Shown: one piece after another, positions 53,931-64,000 of the stretch
Position numbering within the stretch: position 1 is the stretch's first letter
Layout of the letters: each line of letters starts with the position of its first letter
NCBI GenBank assembly: GCA_001566295.1
Contig: KQ964257.1
Span: 744,001 to 808,000 of the forward strand
DNA: 64,000 nt
Direction of reading: 5' to 3'
Source: Microdochium bolleyi
Taxonomy: Eukaryota > Ascomycota > Sordariomycetes > Xylariales > Microdochiaceae
Translations under genes and position numbers: made by a program
The notes under the pieces: model-generated
Database searches by the model: none
What the model was told of the DNA's origin: nothing
The model's input: the letters and a program-made list of their open reading frames with translations, nothing else

Positions 53931-54384
53931 ACGGATATCAAAAGGGTTTCTTCCCAGGTGTCGTCGGCAACGCTCTTTCGGATGAGATGGAGCATGATAA
54001 TATTACATGATGATTCAATATGCCCAATTTAACAAGATCAAACAATGATGCTGTCCTCCTCTGATTGCTGGTGATGTGTGACCCGTAGTTCATGAAGGGG
54101 CTATTCCCCGTCCAAACCGAGAACATGGCACAAAAGTGATAGTATTCATGATCTGATCAAATCCGACACGGGGTTTTCCCTAGTTAATAGAAGTGCACTT
54201 GCATCGAGGCGACGCAGTCCTATCGCTGTCGGGCCTGTGGTCTTCTCACCACTTGTCGTTGCCGTTGGTGCATCCTGAGGTTGCTCGTATGTTCAGCTAC
54301 CTTACAAGTCGAGACGCGCCACTTGCCGCATGTCCATCTCCAGGCTGCACAGTGGTGTTGCATCGTCCCCTCCTCTTCTTCCCA
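53931..54384. other. Convergent 3' flanks
   Basis: 454-bp tail-to-tail spacer between the OPT transporter and the NmrA-like gene. No gene seen. Confidence 0.5.
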
Positions 54385-55401
54385 TCATCTAAGCTCCCTC
54401 ACGACCCTGCCAACAACCTCATCAAGATCCTCGTCCTTGAGGCCCAGCATCTCCATGGCGAACGCGTCGCCCCTCGTGGTCCAGTCCCCGTCGATAGCCC
54501 CCAGCGCGAAGACGAGGTCCTCGTTGGCCTCCGCGTCCCCGGCGTCCCTCTTGGCCCTGTGCTCGGCGATGAACTCCTCGGCATCAATGTAGTTGGTCTT
54601 CCACTTCTTGCCCGCGCCCTCGCCCTCCCCGTCCCCACCAGAAGAAGAAGCCCGCTCCAGCGCCGCCAGCACGTCGTTCTGGCTGACGCAGAAGCTCTGC
54701 ACGTACACGATCCGGTTCCGCGTCGCGGCCTCGTGCTGCGGGAGCAGCACCCGCACCACGGCCTCGGCGACCCGGGACAAGGTCGACGTGGAGCTGCGCA
54801 TGGTCCCGTCGCCGAGTATATCCGCCTCGTGCGTGCGCAGGTTGAAGTGCAGGAAGTTTTCGCGCAGGCCCCAGTCGAAGAAGTGCCCGCAGACGATGCT
54901 CGTCCAGGAGAAGGCACCCGCTCCCGCTCCTGCTTCCGCCGCCGCCGCCGCCGCCAGCGCCTGCAGCTTCTCGCGGACCTCGGCTTTCCGCTTGAAGATG
55001 GGCACGAGCTCCTGCGCCCGCGCGGTCGTGGAGTCGCAGCTGCCGTAGTCGGCCGGGATGATGCGCCTCATGCCCGGTGTGCGGGCCGCGGCCTCGGCGA
55101 TGCGCAGCTGCGCCGCGGGATCCCCGCCCGACGTGGGCCGGAAGGCGACGACGACGGCGTGCTGCCCGCGGAAGGCGGCCTGCAGGGACGGCAGGGAGAG
55201 ACCGTCGTCGATCGTCACCGTGGCGTATGTCCTGGAGCTGGTGGTGACCTTGGGGGCGGACGATTTGAGGGACGATGATGCGCGCTGAGCGATGGTGACG
55301 TTGAACTGGTGAGGGGAGGAGAGCAGGGCGTTGAGGATCTCGGTGCCCAGACTTCCTGTTGCGCCGAGGAGGACGACGTTTTTGATTGAGTCTGAGGACA
55401 T
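54385..55401 (-). CDS. NmrA-like / isoflavone-reductase-like NAD(P)-binding protein
   Basis: Single exon, 338 residues. The ATG at 55401 was chosen because the Rossmann motif follows directly (KNVVLLGATGSLGTEIL, with GxxGxxG at residues 13-19). Then come AVVVAFRPTSG, IIPADYGSCDS and SIVCGHFFDWGLREN, in the order seen in atypical short-chain dehydrogenases of the NmrA/PCBER group. It lacks the usual YxxxK pair. Some family members are redox sensors that bind NADP without catalysis; others reduce phenolics. The substrate is unknown. It lies between a transporter and a ribosomal gene, so no biosynthetic cluster is suggested. Confidence 0.88.
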   Translation of the reverse strand: MSSDSIKNVVLLGATGSLGTEILNALLSSPHQFNVTIAQRASSSLKSSAPKVTTSSRTYATVTIDDGLSLPSLQAAFRGQHAVVVAFRPTSGGDPAAQLRIAEAAARTPGMRRIIPADYGSCDSTTARAQELVPIFKRKAEVREKLQALAAAAAAEAGAGAGAFSWTSIVCGHFFDWGLRENFLHFNLRTHEADILGDGTMRSSTSTLSRVAEAVVRVLLPQHEAATRNRIVYVQSFCVSQNDVLAALERASSSGGDGEGEGAGKKWKTNYIDAEEFIAEHRAKRDAGDAEANEDLVFALGAIDGDWTTRGDAFAMEMLGLKDEDLDEVVGRVVRELR

Positions 55402-56358
55402 CTTGAACGAATGCAAAGGAAGGGGCTTGCCGCTGGAATGGTATGAGACTATGAGTTTGGATGTGTTCAAGACGTGGCTTCGTGGTGGATGTGGATGGAA
55501 GATGCAGTAAGTCTGGCAGGGTCGATCGTCAAAGGCCAATGTTAAGCAGAGTTCATGCGAGGAGAAACCACACTAGACCAGGTGCCGTATGATAGTGAGA
55601 TCAAGTAGGTAAGGTACGCAAGCATCAAGATCGTGCAACTTCGGGGCTGAGATGAGTGCAAGTGATGGCGGGAAGATGCGTCAGTCAGGTCATCTAGGAG
55701 CGCATGCACTCGCCCCCTTCCGGTGATCGGATGCGGGGCTGGCTGTTTGTCCTGTCGATCTCAAAGTGGTCGTATGCTGCGAACAATGCCCGACAACTGT
55801 GCACCCGACTTTGCAGCAGCAGCAAGTATTGCATCTTGCTTGTGTGTGCCATGTACTCGGCTATCGCATGAAACATGCTGCGGTCAACTAGACACGAACC
55901 ATTCGGTATTTTCGGGAAGCGACGTCTGGCGAAACACAACTTGCTGTTGCAACTCGGACTGAGGCCCATCGTCCTGTTCGGTCATTGAATCGTCTATTTC
56001 TACAAGTGACAGCCAGCTTGTCAAGCTGGATAGTATATGCGTGTGATATACCACACCTCTCGCATACTGCTCTCGTACTCGGACAGTCGTTAGTACTTTT
56101 GGTTTGTTATACAGATGAACCCTTTCCCAGGACCCAGCGTACATGGCCTTGCTTGCTGTCTTGTGCGCAAGGAGGCCGCTGCCATCCCCAGTCCTCAGCA
56201 ACGATCGTCACGTTGCTCGTTTTGGGCCGTTCGCCGTCCTCAGATGTCCAAGATCCGCCCCGTGCCTTTCGCCGTAGGATTGCATGCCATTGGACTCGAA
56301 TCACATCAGTCGGTCCCAAGGACGAAGAACTTTGTCCACTTCCCTCGACTCCAACTAA
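55402..56358. other. Intergenic, no gene seen
   Basis: Upstream region of the NmrA-like gene and 3' flank of the bS6m gene. Nothing recognised. Confidence 0.5.
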
Positions 56359-57374
56359 TCATTGCTCGCGCCACGCGATGCCCTTGATGGCCGCCGATGT
56401 CTCGAGCTTGCCGTCCCCGATCTTTACGCTCGAGTGCCTGATCATGCGGGGGTCAAGGCGCAGCATGTTACGCACGGCGTCCTGCGTCTTCGAGGACGAG
56501 TCGTAGCGCATGGCAAAGTAGTGGCCCGTCTGGTGGCGCATCTGGTGCACGCTGATGGTTTTCGGGAGGGCGAAAGTGCCCCAGTTAGAGACGCCGCGGA
56601 TCACGCCGCGCTGTTGCAGGATGAGCTGGCCTGTGGCGAGGACGATCCTGCGAGAAGATGGTGAGCAATTAGTCTTTGGCGGAAACATAGGCTTTCAGTA
56701 TGGCGGGTGGTATTCCTGCAGTTTCCTGCGGTGACGAGTGACGCTGAGCGAGCAACCAAAGCGGGCGAGAATAGGAGCTCAAGGCAGGAACGTCGTTCGG
56801 CATTCGAACACGAGCGGTCCGTCTCTGACGCCCTTATCCAAGGCGGGGTGTGCTTTTGGTTCCGCCATCTGTCAACACAAATAGTGTTGCGCATGCGACT
56901 CTGCCCCGACTTCCGTTGCCGTACAACCGTGGTCGCTCGCCCATGCTCCAGCTGCCAAGGTTGCATGTCCCACACTCATCGGCTCGCACTTCCATGAGTC
57001 CGGCGCTCGTAGGATAGCATAGTGGACTTACTCCTTGACCTCGGCGGCACTGCCAGGCCGTACCTGTAAACAACAGTTTGTATTAGCACATGCTTACTCG
57101 CGAATGGTTCACAATGACTCTCCCCATGCGTAATGCAGTGCCGGCTGTCCAGCGCAGAAGCCATCCCAAGCTAATGCCGCGACAGTCGCTGGCCAGCCCA
57201 ACCTGCGCTCAGGCTGTCGGTTCGTCTCCATATACAGATTGTGTTTAGAGACCACCAATAACATGGCCCACAATGCTGTTCGAACCGCTTCTCTCGCATG
57301 CCTATCGCCAAAGCAAGGAATAAGGATAAGGGTGTCTGCCGCGCGCTTACAATTCCGATCAACTCGTAGAGCAT
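56359..57374 (-). CDS. MRP17: Mitochondrial small-subunit ribosomal protein bS6m
   Basis: Three exons: 57351-57374 (MLYELIGI), 57032-57063 (VRPGSAAEVK and part of the next codon) and 56359-56647, giving 114 residues. Introns are large for this genome: 287 bp (57064-57350) and 384 bp (56648-57031). The joined protein has the bS6 ferredoxin-like pattern: LYELIGIVRPG, then TGQLILQQRGVIRGVSNWGTFALPK, then HQTGHYFAMRYDSSSKTQDAVRNMLRLDPRMIRHSSVKIGDGKL. It matches fungal Mrp17, located beside uS18m in the mitochondrial small subunit. Exon 2 of only 32 bp is easily missed by gene callers. Confidence 0.93.
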
Positions 57375-58538
57375 CTTGTCTAACTTCCCACTCGGGACTT
57401 CTTTGCTGTGTCAATTCGTCCGGTGGCCTAACTCTCTCGCCTCTTCGAGATACGCGGGGTGCGGTGCGCGCGATGCCCAGCTAGTGCTTTGTCGTCGCGT
57501 GATGTACTCCTAGGGCTCGATTGCTGGCTTCGTTATCTTGGAGAAACCTGCGAGAGGTGGACTCGAAGTTATCTTGCGGAGGGTGGCTCGTAAGGGCGCT
57601 CGTTTGCTCTGGTCGGGCCTCCGTGTGGTAATGCCGGCGGAATGCTGTTTGGCTCGTGTTCGTCAATCGTCGAAGGGTTATGCTGAGATTGTGGTCTATC
57701 CGCAAGTTCGTAATGCTCAGTGGAAGTGCTCGTCGTCGTTCTGTCTCAGTAACAGGCTTGAGTGCGCTGTTGCAAACCTGGGAGCATTCAAAGTGAAGTC
57801 GTGGAGCGACTCCACCATGGAGTGCGGATATCCACAGCGTCCTGTAGCTTATCGCCGACAGTGTGTGTAATTCAGAGAGCTTCAATACACTGTGCATGCA
57901 CGCCACAACTCCGAAGGAGGAAGACAACATGTCAAATTGTCGTATGCTTCAAGATATCTTGATGAGGAAAGGCTTATGTCATATTAAATCAATGGCTATG
58001 ATTGTGCGATCATGCCCCCTTTTTCTACAAGAGATCTAGCTTTTCAACTGACTGGAGGACGCCATACAAGGCTGAAACCATGAACCCGTGAAACCATAAA
58101 CGCCATGCGTGAGCCTTGGACACGCGATGTTTGAAAGCAGCAGGATCCTGTATCGATCCTGAGGGCCATGGGTATCAAGCCCCGGGACTGAAAACTCAAG
58201 TCCAGGGAGCATAACAGTAGACAATGAAGCATAATGTGGGAAACAAACGCTTTGCAAACCGGAGGCCCTTGCGGTGCTTTCTTTTTACCAGTCTTTGGAA
58301 ATCAAAACAAAATCAGACGCCATAATGCGGCTCGATCTCTGGCCCGTCGAATATTGATGAGAGTTCGGTGGTGTGATGCGGGACATATGCGTAGATGCGC
58401 TTGCTGGTGGCTCGGACCATACAGTCTAGAAGCTAACCTCGGACCAGTCGGAGTGGGCTCACTGCCACAGTTGAAAGTCCTTGAACGATCCATCAGGATC
58501 TTTCGGACCTTTTTGCTAGCTTTGTAGCGAGAAAATGC
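57375..58538. other. Intergenic 1.2 kb, no gene seen
   Basis: Upstream region of bS6m and 3' flank of the last gene (both read leftward). A 149-codon minus-strand frame at 57481-57930 has no supporting feature. Confidence 0.5.
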
Positions 58539-60942
58539 CTATGGTGCTGACTCGTCTGAAGGTAGTGTGCTTGAATCCATACTATCCCACATGCTGTCAA
58601 TGGCCATCCTGATCATGTGTTAGCGAAACGAAATATGGGCAGCAGATACACATTTGCACTCACCGACTGCTTGTAACCAGGCGAACACCCTTCTTCTTCG
58701 CAAACGACAAGAAACGCTTCTTCGTTCTGTCCCTTTTAAAGTGAGCCAGGACATTGCCCCGTTTCTCGCTCTTGGTGATGACGACGACCTTTGGGCAGTC
58801 TTTGGCGTACTGGATCTCGACAGTCTCGTCAAGAGTCACGTTGAAGTTAAGAGGCTTCTGGTAGATGCCCCACGTGACCTTTGGCTGAACGTCACGAAGA
58901 ACTTGGTGTTCGAATTTGTTGGCATCGTTCTTCCACGTCCAGTATTGCGTTACGTCCGTGCTTGTCGTCATCGCGCGTGTACGAACCTGGTAGATTCGCC
59001 AGTCAAGATGCATGATACGTCCAGATGAGAACGAATCCGTCGATGTGTAGCCTGAGAAATCCAAGTCCTCCTCTGGCTCAGGATGAGGTAGAACCGGAAG
59101 AGGAAGTCCATCAATTCGGGCTCGTTTTGGAAGTCGTGGTGCCATGGGGTCCATGGCCTGAGCAGCAATCTGGTCTGGACCAGGCAGCGTCACAGGATAC
59201 GGCTGACGTTGAGCCAGTTCTGGCGAGGGCGCTTCAGAGTCCACCTGTCCAATCGATCGGCGCGCCTTCCGGCGCATGGAGCCATCTCCAGCGGAAGCGT
59301 CGCGACGCGCTTTACTTTTGTTGGCTGCACGATCTGGAGCTTTCTCTCCGAGCTTGTAGCCCGAAGGACGTCCGATGTTGCCAAAGCCATGCTTTTCTCT
59401 GAGATATTTAAGCTTTGGATCATGGTACAGATCGTGTACAGTCTTGGAAAGTGAGAACTTGTCGCCTTGCGCTGTGCTGATCTCATGCATCCTCTGCCGC
59501 AACCATTCCAACGGTGACACGTCAAGGTCAAACTTCTTGAGTTCCTCGTGAACGTTGATCAGGCGGAACATAGTGTCGTAGTTGATGAAAGTCTTGTAGA
59601 ACTTGGACATCATGTCCTTGCCAACAAACTGATACGGGTGAAACGGTGAGCCTTTGTCAGCGAGAAAGTCCATGACGGCTTGGCCACGGTTGACCTGACG
59701 GTTGGCTAAGAAGACAGTGTGGCGAACGGCATCAGGAGTCTGCCTGAGACCAACCAACTTTTCCTTCCAGCGGTCGAGCTGTGGTTGGATGATGGATTCG
59801 AGTGACTGCCATTCGATATCCCAGTACTCTGACTTCTCGTCAATCTTCAGTAGTGGGCAGCCGGCGAACATTGGGGGCTCGGTTATCACGGTGCCGTTGT
59901 CCCGTAACGAAGAGGTGGCTTTGGTTATTTCGTAGCCGTCGTCGATGTCGATCTCGTCTTTCAAGGGTGGGTGAGTAGACTTGGCGCCTGGAAGTGACTT
60001 TCGACTGGAGGGTGATCTGGTCTTGGAGTCCACGATATGTCCCTCTGGTAAGACTGGTACACAACAAGCTCGATTAGTTAAAGGAGACCTTGGCTCGTCT
60101 CGGACAGAGGACCTACGTGGCGCACTCCCAGGCGATCGAGCTATACTCGAGAATCCAGGTAGGCTGTGGCGCTGCTTGGGCTTGAGCGGCCGTTCAGTCA
60201 TCTTCTTGCCTGGATCCGCATTCGCATCGTTCAAGATGTCGTTCGGTCCTTTGCTTGTTCTGTAAGGCATCGAACGGGCATTCGCTTCAGCCTCGTTCAT
60301 GGGGTTGTGGAACACGCTGCTGAGGAGATTGCCCGGATCTGTCGGCGGCTCTGAATCGGCAACGTGGCTGTTCCTTGGCCGTGCACCATTGATACTGGTC
60401 CACAGAGCAGGGCCGCTCGCTGTACTTGCGCCACTGCCTCCAGAATCTGGCCGTGTACCACTTGACCGCGGTCGAATTGTGTGCCTGGCCATGCTATCCG
60501 CTTGGTGCTCCCTTCGTGTCCGCTGGAACCACTCATGCTGCGCGCGGTCCTCCTGCTGCCGTCTAGACGCGAGTCCAACGCACTTGTCTTCGTGCTCTGC
60601 GGCAAGCCTTTCCCTCTCGTTTTCCTGTAGTTCGATGCTGGCGTTGACAGACTGCAGCTCGTTCTGGAGCTGTGACTTGCGGTCATACATGCTAACAAGA
60701 CGAGCACGAATCATCTCCTGGCGGTTGCTGTACTCGTGGCTCAGACTCGCATCCTGCTTTTGCCTCGTCACCTTGGTGGTCTGCCAGTAATGCCGCTCCA
60801 TCTCCTCCCAGTTGTCCGGTGGGCTGGCCATGTCAGGCTCCCGTCTTGCCGTCATCTCGCTCACAGGTGGCAGCCACCTGTGGTGGTGATTTGGTCTGCT
60901 CCTCGCCAGGTCAGCGTCGCGGAAATATGTTGTGGCGATCAT
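58539..60942 (-). CDS. Conserved fungal protein of unknown function, nuclear-type
   Basis: Exon 1 is 58664-60942, the intron is 58609-58663 (55 bp, GTGAGT...TCAG), and exon 2 is 58539-58608, giving 782 residues. Without splicing the frame would stop just inside the intron. The last exon adds RMAIDSMWDSMDSSTLPSDESAP, plausible as a conserved acidic tail. The N-terminal third has a coiled coil (about 70-140) and Ser/Arg-rich disorder. The middle is folded (CPLLKIDEKSEYWDIEWQSLESIIQ, then DKGSPFHPYQFVGKDMMSKFYKTF and HDLYHDPKLKYLREKHGFGNIGRPSGYKLG). A C-terminal basic domain has AHFKRDRTKKRFLSFAKKKGV. I recognise the fungal family but no function for it. Basic patches fit nuclear localisation (inference). 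Confidence 0.75.
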
Positions 60943-63900
60943 GTCGTCGTTCTCCTGTGGAGAACCTGATGTGTGTCTAGGAGTTGTGGAAAGGCGCAAA
61001 CATGACGTTGTGGGCCGGGAAGTTGAAGAACTGTGTTGGTCTCAAGGATAGGGCGAGTCGACTGTGCAGTACGACCTCGGAAAATCCAGGTTCGTGTGGG
61101 TGTAAAAGAGGCCAGAGCAGGCAAGGCGACGGCAGTGGCTAAAAGAATACAATGCAAGGTGCTTGGGAAGGGGAGACCATATAGAATCAACCTTGGCTCA
61201 ACGTGTTAACGTGTTGAGAAAGACCAGGAAAGCCCAGCTAATTGGCACATGGACAGGTGTTGGCCATAAGGTTATCTACCTAGGTAGGTTGCAGCACGGG
61301 CTGCTTTCGAGACTTCTGAAGCTGCCAGTCTGACTGAAAGTTATTATGGCATGGAGCTGACGAAACGGGAATACTGCCGGGCACCCTTGAAGGCCGACCA
61401 ACGAGGTGTGGGGCAGGTGCGATGGCAAGGGGACGCGATCGAAGGGGGGCGTGGACGCAGTGGGAACATCCCAGTTGGGAATAAACTCAGTATAGGAAGA
61501 ACCGCGCCCTGGAGGGTGGGTGTCATCGGCCATGCAGAGCTAGGAAAGCCGCTACAGGGGCTGAGGGCATGGAATTGCGAGGGCGGCAGGCCGGGTCATG
61601 AAGTGTGAGGGGAGATGCGCACGATAGCGTATGCATGTAGATTTTGTGGATGCACATCCGTTGAGGATGAACAGCGACGCCAGAGTTACTCACCCTTCTG
61701 AAATCACGAGGCAGTCAAGCGAGCTGCTGCTGTTGAGTAATGGGACCCCGAGGATTGCCGCGCGCGTTAACTCCGCTGATGGTTCCGAGCCCTCCGCCAC
61801 GGGCAGTTGCTCTCCCCCGTGTGCTCGATGGCTGGCCTCGGCGGGTTTGAGTACCGCTCGAAGGATTATTACAGACGCCGCTGGCAGCAGCCTGTCTGCT
61901 TGAGCTGCACTGGGCCTGGTCGCGTCCTCGGCTGGTGCTGCGATGCTGCCGGTGTTGCCCTCGTAGTCGTGATTGCTCTCTGCTTCCCTGGCGTCAGATG
62001 GCTGACACGCGTTTGTCGGCTCCAGCGCGATACTCGACGCCCCGTGTGAGAAGTGGGTGTCGCGGGGGTGACGGATCGATATAATGATGATTCAGGGATG
62101 GGAAGAGGTTGTCGGAGGATCAGCAGCGGATCCCGAGCCGTGGTGACCTCGCTCCGCGCTGGTCGTGCCGCGTGGAGATGCTGGGCCTGGAGGTGGGAAG
62201 GAACGATGGACATTTGATATCGGCTCCAGTCTGGCGTGGTTGCAGGCACACAATTGAACGAGGCGGCGATCCCTTCGACTCTTCTTTACCCACCCGTCTT
62301 GTCAACCACAACGCTAGCCCTTGCTTTTTGCCAATGTCACGGCCAACAAAATTGACAATGCATCGGCAGTCGACGCGACAAGACGACTACCGTCTAGTGT
62401 TCAAGCGATAGGCATGCGGCTGGTTCAGACTTGGCCTGCGTGCTCAGGCGTGTCTCTGACCACCCACCACCATTGTTCCGCACCGTGGCGGGCGAGCCAG
62501 CAAGCGCGATCGGAGACAGCCAGCCACGACGCATGCTGGTCTCCGGAGCCCACGCCGCGACACCAAAGTTTTCTTTTCTTGCCTCGGGTCTGTCTCTCTG
62601 CTGGCCGAGATGCACCCAGCTCAGGCCAGCTGGATGCCAAGGCCAACTCAATATAATGGTGCAGGTCTATAACACACAAGCCACGGGCGCATGTTCAGGT
62701 ATCGGTGCTTGGCGATGACACACACGCAAAATTCCGGCGTCCATGTCCTGGGCACGGCTCCCCGGTGTTTAGGAGCAAAAGAACCCCGACCTGAGCGGAG
62801 TACTCCGCAGCCCCGAGGCAGGCGAGGCAGGTCAGGCAATGGAGACCTAGAACTAGAGGCTGAGTCGTCACTCCTACGACGGCAGTCACTGACAGATATC
62901 AAGACGGCCCACTAGACAGGGCGAAAGGCGAGCCACGGTGCTGGTTCACGTAGATGACCGTCATTCTCGTTTCCACAGCGGAAATCTGGCCGCCCCTCTC
63001 CATCCAGGCGCACAATCAGCCAGCCCAGCGGGGCGTGCAGCAAGTGTCACCGCGGCGCTGAGCATACGCGCACTATGTCGACCGCTAGCTCTGGTGCTCG
63101 GCAGACTCCGTGTCGAATGTCTTGGGTTATCACGCGGCCCAGTTTCCGGTGTACGGTCGCTAGCCATGTGCGGCTGGCCCAGCATGTCCGAGCTGGATAC
63201 TGGAGCCTGGCGCTGACACATGCATGGGCCTCAACGTCCAGAGTAAGGATGTGCGGCTTCGGAGCAAGGATGCCTGTATCATGCATGCAGATACCGGGCA
63301 TCATCGCTGCCCCGTCCGCTCTTGTGGCTCGACCTTACGCCATGCACAGCGGGAGAAATGAACGTAGACAGCATCTACTGATGGCAGGGCCCAGCTGACC
63401 TCTCAAAGAGGCATCCAACGCCACCAACCGTGGATGGTCATAGTGGCACTGGCCGGATCACACCAGGGTCGTTGGAAAGCCAGCCACTGGGCCAAAAGTG
63501 CGATGCGTATGCCATTTACGGCGAACGGGCAACTTTACCGACAGTGTGGCCCCAGCCTTTCGGCGTTCGCAATACCATCCATACGTCAGCCCGTACGTGT
63601 CAATAGTGGTAGTCCCGCCGCATACGACCACTGGATAGACCCCTGCACCCAGGAGCTCGGTAATATGGAAACTGCACCTCCAGCTAACGGTAGGCCATGA
63701 TCTGCGCCGCTGGTTCAGGGCGTTCGCTCGGGTTTCGCAGTTTATTGGCACAATAGTGGCAATCTCGCCCTAGGCACCGCTTCGCCTAGCCGGCCATCAC
63801 ACATACCATGTGTCGCCAAGCACTTTGGCTCTAACCTAATTATTCCTCCGCTCAGTGTGATTGAGCTGATCTGCTCCCTATTTCCTGCCACCTATCTACG

Positions 63901-64000
63901 CTTCTCCAATGATGACTGATGTGGGAGGGTCCAGACAAAAAGAATCACGCCATGATGAGTGGACGATGCAGCCGCATAGCCAAACGATGGGTGTTTCCAA
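60943..64000. other. Terminal intergenic region, 3 kb
   Basis: Promoter of the last leftward gene, then about 2.5 kb to the window edge with no frame that shows domains, splice-consistent exons or codon bias. Several short frames at 61630-62050 and 62690-63400 were examined and not accepted. It may hold regulatory or 3' sequence of a gene beyond the edge. Confidence 0.45.

Noticed and set aside
57481..57930. 149-codon minus-strand frame upstream of bS6m
   Set aside because: No codon bias, domain or splice link to bS6m; likely chance.
1..64000. Transposons, CRISPR arrays and secondary-metabolite clusters
   Set aside because: No transposase, reverse transcriptase, terminal repeats, spaced direct repeats, or PKS/NRPS/terpene core enzymes were seen; the NmrA-like gene and transporters alone do not make a cluster.

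Overview
The window looks like a chromosomal segment of a filamentous ascomycete, most likely a Sordariomycete. Genes are GC-rich at the third codon position and mostly cut by one to four introns of about 50-110 bp, with GTRNGT-like donors and CTRAC/CTAAC branch sites. They include Pezizomycotina families such as Mdm10, an Egh16-type secreted protein and the Set9 H4K20 methyltransferase. The genus cannot be fixed from sequence alone. I support 25 protein-coding genes (one cut by the left edge). I found no convincing tRNA or rRNA gene, transposon or CRISPR array. All exon boundaries were worked out by hand from splice signals and reading-frame continuity.

Layout, left to right: a PX-associated/DUF3818 lipid-binding-type protein (-, partial); a mitochondrial carrier (-) divergent from MDM10 (+); a ZIP zinc transporter (+); a coiled-coil protein of unknown function (-, 5 exons); a Pin1/Ess1 prolyl isomerase (-) divergent from RNA polymerase II subunit RPB9 (+); mitochondrial ribosomal protein uL14m (-) divergent from SET9 (+); an Egh16-like secreted protein (-); an intronless ankyrin-repeat/zinc-deaminase fusion (+) alone in about 5.7 kb; ribosomal protein eS19 (-); a chitin deacetylase (-) divergent from a GH18 chitinase (+); a membrane/coiled-coil protein (+); a DUF7719-like membrane protein (-) divergent from the GPI-anchor deacetylase GPI12/PIG-L (+); an Aep2/ATP13-like mitochondrial expression factor (-) divergent from LSM3 (+); a 991-residue disordered protein with a PIP-box-like motif (+); an aquaporin (+); an OPT transporter (+); an NmrA-like oxidoreductase (-); mitochondrial bS6m (-); and a conserved fungal nuclear-type protein (-). 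The last 3 kb show no gene.

There is no single operon-like pathway, but several divergent pairs share promoters and related roles: Pin1 with Rpb9 (RNA polymerase II), chitin deacetylase with chitinase (cell wall), and the mitochondrial carrier with Mdm10 (mitochondria).

Two loci stand out. (1) The first RPB9 intron is unusually long (732 bp). It carries a 162-codon open extension in frame with exon 1, with coding-like codon use and a C-x2-C-x6-C-x2-C cluster, which suggests a second Rpb9 isoform with a different C-terminus. (2) The ankyrin-deaminase gene at 25006-27132 has an HAE...PCxxC zinc-deaminase signature, SUMO-interaction-like motifs and a basic tail. It is a candidate nuclear nucleic-acid-editing or mutator enzyme.
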